DNA of 8,498 nt from an uncultured Victivallales bacterium (GTDB taxonomy: Bacteria; Verrucomicrobiota; Lentisphaeria; Oligosphaerales; JAFGRS01), in the NCBI GenBank assembly GCA_903834675.1, contig CAILKC010000793.1:1-8498 (forward strand), in the 5' to 3' direction. The notes under the pieces are model-generated. The model saw only the letters and a list, made by a program, of their open reading frames with translations. It made no database searches and was not told where the DNA came from. Below are positions 5,398-8,498 of this stretch, piece by piece. The first letter of the stretch is position 1, and each line of letters begins with the position of its first letter. Position numbers and translations under genes: made by a program.

Positions 5398-6027
5398 ATG
5401 ACACCCGGTCCCACGATCATCCGCAAGTGCTCGGTGTGCGGCAAGCTCATCGCGCAGCGCACCATTGCGTCCGGCAACACCTGCGGAGCTCGGTTCTGGA
5501 CAGATGGAAAGAGGGAGGCACCCATGCTTCCCGAGCGGTTGTGGCTGGTGAAGTGCCAACACTGCGGTGCGGTGGTCTGGATCGATGAGCAAGATGAGGT
5601 CGGAGAAGTCGTTCCCTGGGGAGCTGCTGATGCCAAGTTCGACGGTGCTCTACCCTATGAGCACCCGTCTTTCGCGGACTACCTCGCAGTTCTGGGAAGT
5701 GGGCTGTCCGATAGCCGGAAGCAACGCTACCTTCGACTCAGTGCATGGTGGGCCGGGAACGATACGCGCAGGCGAGTGAATGGTGCCTCAGCTTTGAACG
5801 CCGACGAAGCCGCGAACCTTCGCGCCTTCATGGCGCTCTTGGACGACTCTGACGAAAATGACCGGCTTACGAAGGCAGAGGCCCTGAGGGAACTGGGCGA
5901 GTACCCGAAGTCTTTGGAGCTTCTGTCCGGACCGTTCCGCGAGGGATTGGCTCGGTCCGCATCCATAGTCAGGGATCTGGTAACTCAGAGGACCCCGCTG
6001 GTGAAAGAGATGGACTTGGGTAGCTGA
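5398..6027 (+). CDS. Two-CxxC protein of unknown function
   Basis: The product is 209 aa. The N-terminus has C11-x-x-C14 (RKCSVCGKL) and C53-x-x-C56 (VKCQHCGAV), enough for a zinc ribbon. Between them lies a conserved-looking stretch, SGNTCGARFWTDGKREAPML. A Trp-rich middle and a helical C-terminus follow (about residues 140-190: LNADEAANLRAFMALLDDSD, then RLTKAEALRELGEYPKSLELL), reminiscent of a TPR-like pair. I recall similar uncharacterised proteins in several phyla but no named function. Nucleic-acid or protein binding is possible. ATG 5398 is chosen because AAGGA at 5385-5389 sits eight bases upstream and the domain starts there. The open frame back to 4948 is rejected. It is transcribed divergently from the nuclease cluster and converges on the Asp-box gene. 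Confidence 0.82.
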   Translation: MTPGPTIIRKCSVCGKLIAQRTIASGNTCGARFWTDGKREAPMLPERLWLVKCQHCGAVVWIDEQDEVGEVVPWGAADAKFDGALPYEHPSFADYLAVLGSGLSDSRKQRYLRLSAWWAGNDTRRRVNGASALNADEAANLRAFMALLDDSDENDRLTKAEALRELGEYPKSLELLSGPFREGLARSASIVRDLVTQRTPLVKEMDLGS

Positions 6028-6068
6028 ATCGCGGCTGCGGGGTGGAGCCGTTGTGACCATGACTAACG

Positions 6069-6156
6069 CGACCCTTCAGGCCGCGCGGCACGTTGCACTA
6101 TTCGCTACCCAGGCATGCGACCTGGGCTGAGGGATTCCGGCCCTTCAGGCCTGCGG
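6069..6156 (-). repeat. Degenerate REP-like repeat, copy 3
   Basis: On the minus strand the block order of the other copies is kept: CCGCAGGCCTGAAGGGCC, then CTCAGCCCAGG-tcgcatg-CCTGGG (arms 6121-6126 and 6108-6113), then CCGCGCGGCCTGAAGGGTCG. The central stem is shortened to 6 bp and the tail has diverged from GAGCCCTGAAGGGG. It sits in the 202-bp gap between two convergent genes, where a hairpin element could act as a bidirectional transcription end. No T-run is visible. Confidence 0.6.
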
Positions 6157-6229
6157 ACTGGGGAGCGCGCTGCGGGGGGCAGATGCGACGATGACAGCGG
6201 GATGCGCCAGCGGCACTGCTCGCCTGGCT

Positions 6230-7402
6230 TCAGGCCTTCGGTTTGATGAACAGCACCTCGGCCTGCTTGATCCAGCCGGACCTGAGGTCGACGCGGAACC
6301 AGCCGTCGCTGTTCTTCGGGTGGAAGAGGGTGGGTGAGCGCTTGCCGAACTCTTGGAGGTCGTGCTGGGCCCAGGTGCGGCCGCCATCGAGCGAGATGAT
6401 GAAGCCGGTGTTCATGGGCGAGGCCGGGGCGCAGTGCGAGGCCAGGATGACGTTGTCCTGGATAAGCATGGCGCCGGATTCGACATCCGGGTTGAACAGC
6501 AGCGTGTGCTTGCTGCGGTCGCCGATGTCGGCCGGGGCGCAGCGGAAGATGCCCCGGTCGTAGGGCTGGGGGCCGTTGGAGTCGCTGATCCAGTACAGCA
6601 TGCCATCGACGAAGCTGATGCCGCCGGCCTTGTAGCGCGAGTTCAGGTGATCCGAGATGATGACCTTCCAGTCCCAGCGGTCCCGCTTGGCGTCGTAGGT
6701 GCCGCGCAGCCAGTGGCACTCGAAGCCTTCGGGGCGGTCGCCGTCGCCGGTGCAGGTGTAGAAGGCATTTTCGGCAGGGTTGTAGGCCACCGTGTGGGTG
6801 TGGCGGCAGATGACTGGGTTGGCGGGATCGCCGAGCAGCGCGCCGGTCTTGCCGCCACCCTCGGAACCATCGTCCCGGAAGTAGGGGTTCTGCCCGAAGG
6901 CATAGGCGATCTTGACGGTGTGCCCTTGGTCGGTGGAGTAGTAGAGGTTGACCGGGGTGGCGCCGCCCAGGACGTTGCAGTAGTTCCCCCAGACCAGCAT
7001 CTCGACGCCGTTGACCTCCCACGAGTTGACGCCCGAGAGCGTGTGGAAGTACCAGCCAGGACGGTCCGGGTTTTGCGCGCGGTGCGGCAGGTAGTCGGTG
7101 CCATCGGCATGCTTGACCGTGATCGGCTCGACCCTCTTCAGCTTGTCCGTGCCGAGGTACAACTTGGCGCCGGTGCCGAAGACGATGTTGCCATTCTTCA
7201 GGATGCAACTGAAGGTGATGTTGTGGGCCTCGGGGAAGGCGGCGCGGTAGGGCCAGGTGCGGCCGTTGTCCTCAGAGAGGAAGACCTTGCCGTCCGCATG
7301 ACCGAAGGCCAGGCTGTCGCGCTGCGAGTCGATGTAGGGGCCTTCCGGCTGCAAGCGATACCAGAAGTGCTCGGTCGAAGCGATGGGTTGTGGCGCTGCC
7401 AT
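6230..7402 (-). CDS. Asp-box (BNR/sialidase-fold) protein
   Basis: The product is 390 aa. Three Asp-box motifs (SxDxGxTW type) are visible: S43-E-D45-N-G47-R-T49-W50, a weaker S156-T-D158-Q-G160-H-T162-V, and S337-L-D339-G-G341-R-T343-W344. They mark a beta-propeller of the sialidase/BNR type. Repeated phrases such as NLYYSTDQGHT and GFIISLDGGRTW fit propeller blades. I do not see an arginine triad I can assign with confidence, so a sialidase or other glycosidase activity is unproven. There is no signal peptide, unlike the gene 65 bp upstream on the same strand. ATG 7402 has AGGA four bases upstream, with further purine-rich sequence before it. The two genes probably form an operon for extracellular or imported glycan handling (inference). 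Confidence 0.78.
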   Translation of the reverse strand: MAAPQPIASTEHFWYRLQPEGPYIDSQRDSLAFGHADGKVFLSEDNGRTWPYRAAFPEAHNITFSCILKNGNIVFGTGAKLYLGTDKLKRVEPITVKHADGTDYLPHRAQNPDRPGWYFHTLSGVNSWEVNGVEMLVWGNYCNVLGGATPVNLYYSTDQGHTVKIAYAFGQNPYFRDDGSEGGGKTGALLGDPANPVICRHTHTVAYNPAENAFYTCTGDGDRPEGFECHWLRGTYDAKRDRWDWKVIISDHLNSRYKAGGISFVDGMLYWISDSNGPQPYDRGIFRCAPADIGDRSKHTLLFNPDVESGAMLIQDNVILASHCAPASPMNTGFIISLDGGRTWAQHDLQEFGKRSPTLFHPKNSDGWFRVDLRSGWIKQAEVLFIKPKA

Positions 7403-7467
7403 GAGTTCCTGCCTTTCCTTGAATGAGAGTCTCGGGGGGCCCCGCTGACGGGTGCTGTCTGAAGGCT

Positions 7468-8130
7468 CTAGCGCCCTGGATAGTAGGGTGCCGCCGACTG
7501 CGGGTACGGCCCCGCTGCCAGGGCGGTGGCCAGAGCCTCGCTGAACTGGTCCACGGAGAAGTAGCAGCTGCCGTGACCTTTGAAGCGGATGTAGTCGAAG
7601 TGGATGCCGTCGAGGTCGTAGTTCTTCAGGCAGTCCAGCATCACCTCGCGCTGGAATTGGCGCACTTCCGGCTTGCCCAGATCATACCACAGAGGCCGGG
7701 TCCGGCGCCCGGTCTTGAGCTCCCAGTCGGGGTGCTGCGCAAAGACGAATCCGGGGTCGCCCCAGCCGTAGCTGCCGTTGACGAACCAGGCATGGACGTG
7801 GATGTCCTTGGCGTGGGCGGCCGTGACCAGCGCCCCCAGCGGGTCATAATCGGCGGGCGTATCCTTCATCAGAGGAGCCAGGGTGGTGCGGTAGGCTGCC
7901 TGGCCGCCGTTGTACCAGACCAGCACGTAGATGGCATTCAGGCGGGCCGCCGCGAGGCGTTCCACGGTCTGCGTCAGTGCCGTCGGCGTCTGAATGGCGC
8001 GGTAGTTGGCCCAGACGGCACGCTGCTCAGGCTCGGCGGCAGAACCGAGCGCCGCGAGCGCCAACCCCCCGAGCAGCGTCGCCCCGCAGCGCAGACGGCC
8101 GACCGCCGGACCGGCAAGGACTCTGCTCAT
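7468..8130 (-). CDS. Secreted GHL10-like glycosidase, C-terminally short
   Basis: The product is 220 aa. A signal peptide spans residues 1-32 (hydrophobic GATLLGGLALAALGSAA). The mature part begins with RAVWANY and continues as the first half of a TIM barrel of the glycosyl-hydrolase-like 10 (PF02638/DUF187) type: LNAIYVLVWYNGG (64-76), IHVHAWFVN (110-118), then DGIHFDYIRF (174-183) carrying the likely catalytic acid D179. Family members usually need 300 or more residues to complete the barrel. Here the protein stops about 37 residues after DYIRF, with an unusual PQSAAPYYPGR ending, so it looks truncated and may be inactive. AGGAG at 8140-8144 sits nine bases before ATG 8130. The Asp-box gene follows after 65 bp. 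Confidence 0.75.
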   Translation of the reverse strand: MSRVLAGPAVGRLRCGATLLGGLALAALGSAAEPEQRAVWANYRAIQTPTALTQTVERLAAARLNAIYVLVWYNGGQAAYRTTLAPLMKDTPADYDPLGALVTAAHAKDIHVHAWFVNGSYGWGDPGFVFAQHPDWELKTGRRTRPLWYDLGKPEVRQFQREVMLDCLKNYDLDGIHFDYIRFKGHGSCYFSVDQFSEALATALAAGPYPQSAAPYYPGR

Positions 8131-8396
8131 GACCGCTGACTCCTGCTGGGCTCGAACTGCCCGCTTACACCCGCCACCCGGGGCCCCAAGATCGCCGCCT
8201 CAGGCGGGGGCGCACAACTCCGGATCAGAACGTAGTCCATCTCGTTCACCCTTGCCACGGCGTAACGACTCAGGGGCGCAGGTCAGTTCCGTAGGGGTTT
8301 TTGTTTCGATCGTCTCCGCGTCCTGCGAGCAGAACGGGTCCCTTTACTCTTGGGGGAGACTGCCGGCGGGACGTGTCGCGAATGCCAGACGGCGCG
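8131..8396 (-). other. Upstream region of the GHL10-like gene
   Basis: No convincing gene is present in these 266 bp. A short minus frame from ATG 8240 (37 aa) runs into the GHL10-like start as ATGA, but its translation looks random. An inverted repeat CCGCC-tca-GGCGG lies at 8195-8207 in what would be the leader of the 8130 gene. A T-rich patch (GGGGTTTTTGTTTCG, about 8295-8309) breaks the GC-rich background and could belong to a promoter. No defined -35/-10 pair is seen. Confidence 0.35.
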
Positions 8397-8481
8397 GAGC
8401 GCTGAAAGCGCGGCCATTCCTCAGCCCAGGGCAGCGCCCTGGGAATGGAATCCAAAACGAGATTGAGCCCTGCAGGGGCGG
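8397..8481 (+). repeat. REP-like multi-hairpin repeat, copy 4
   Basis: This is the clearest copy. GAGCGCTGAAAGCGCGG lies at 8397-8413. CAGCCCAGGGC-agc-GCCCTGGG has perfect 8-bp arms at 8425-8432 and 8436-8443. The tail TTGAGCCCTGCAGGGGCGG lies at 8463-8481. It has the same order and spacing as the copy at 110-197, but on the opposite strand. It lies upstream of the minus-strand gene pair and continues close to the window edge, so a partner copy may follow outside. Confidence 0.8.
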
Positions 8482-8498
8482 CATACCGACAGTCCACG

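Noticed and set aside
6353..7426. 357-codon plus-strand frame
   Set aside because: Val/Gly/Ala-rich shadow antisense to the Asp-box gene, which has three recognisable motifs on the other strand.
8127..8240. 37-aa minus ORF overlapping the GHL10-like start as ATGA
   Set aside because: The translation looks random and the GHL10-like gene has its own good ribosome site, so the overlap is probably coincidence.
8270..8497. 75-codon minus-strand frame at the window edge
   Set aside because: Much of it is the translation of the hairpin repeat copy at 8397-8481.
1..8498. CRISPR array, tRNA, rRNA, insertion sequence with transposase
   Set aside because: No regularly spaced direct repeats with unique spacers, no tRNA-like or rRNA sequence, and no transposase gene were seen. 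The repeats present are inverted-hairpin types and one contiguous heptamer array.

Overview
This is a GC-rich bacterial window with no ribosomal or tRNA genes. The gene content is secreted proteins of no recognised family, a spore-photoproduct-lyase-like radical SAM enzyme, a GHL10-type glycosidase fragment, an Asp-box (BNR) protein and a two-CxxC protein. Multi-hairpin intergenic repeats of the AGCCCAGGGC..GCCCTGGG / GAGCCCTGAAGGGGCGG type also occur. Together these suggest an environmental member of the PVC group (Planctomycetes, Verrucomicrobia, Lentisphaerae) or a neighbouring phylum such as Hydrogenedentes or Armatimonadetes. That placement is inference from gene and repeat style; no phylogenetic marker is present.

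Layout. 1-334: a head-to-head pair of hairpin repeats, then a sevenfold heptamer tandem repeat directly before the first gene. 335-1267 (+): exported protein of unknown function. 1268-1456: short convergent gap with coding-like residue in shifted frames. 1457-2770 (-): SPL-family radical SAM enzyme. 2771-2970: gap, possibly holding the frameshifted tail of a small gene. 2971-4908 (-): a very compact five-ORF cluster. In transcription order it encodes a PD-(D/E)XK-type nuclease, a 40-aa ORF, a nucleotidyltransferase-fold protein, a 61-aa charged helical protein and a 36-aa ORF. The nuclease is separated from the next ORF by 3 nt, and every later junction is a 4-nt ATGA overlap. 4923-5397: divergent intergenic region without a convincing gene. 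5398-6027 (+): protein with two CxxC pairs and a helical C-terminus. 6028-6229: convergent gap holding a degenerate repeat copy. 6230-7402 and 7468-8130 (-): an Asp-box protein preceded by a secreted, C-terminally short GHL10-like glycosidase. 8131-8498: upstream region ending in another repeat copy.

The most interesting region is the 2971-4908 cluster. A nuclease, a nucleotidyltransferase-like protein and several micro-proteins are joined by translational-coupling overlaps, which fits a toxin-antitoxin or defence-like module. The functional reading is inference. Two small ORFs there (3769-3891 and 2971-3081) are easily missed because of their size. A second point of interest is the radical SAM enzyme, which keeps the SPL catalytic cysteine position but carries two extra cysteine clusters.
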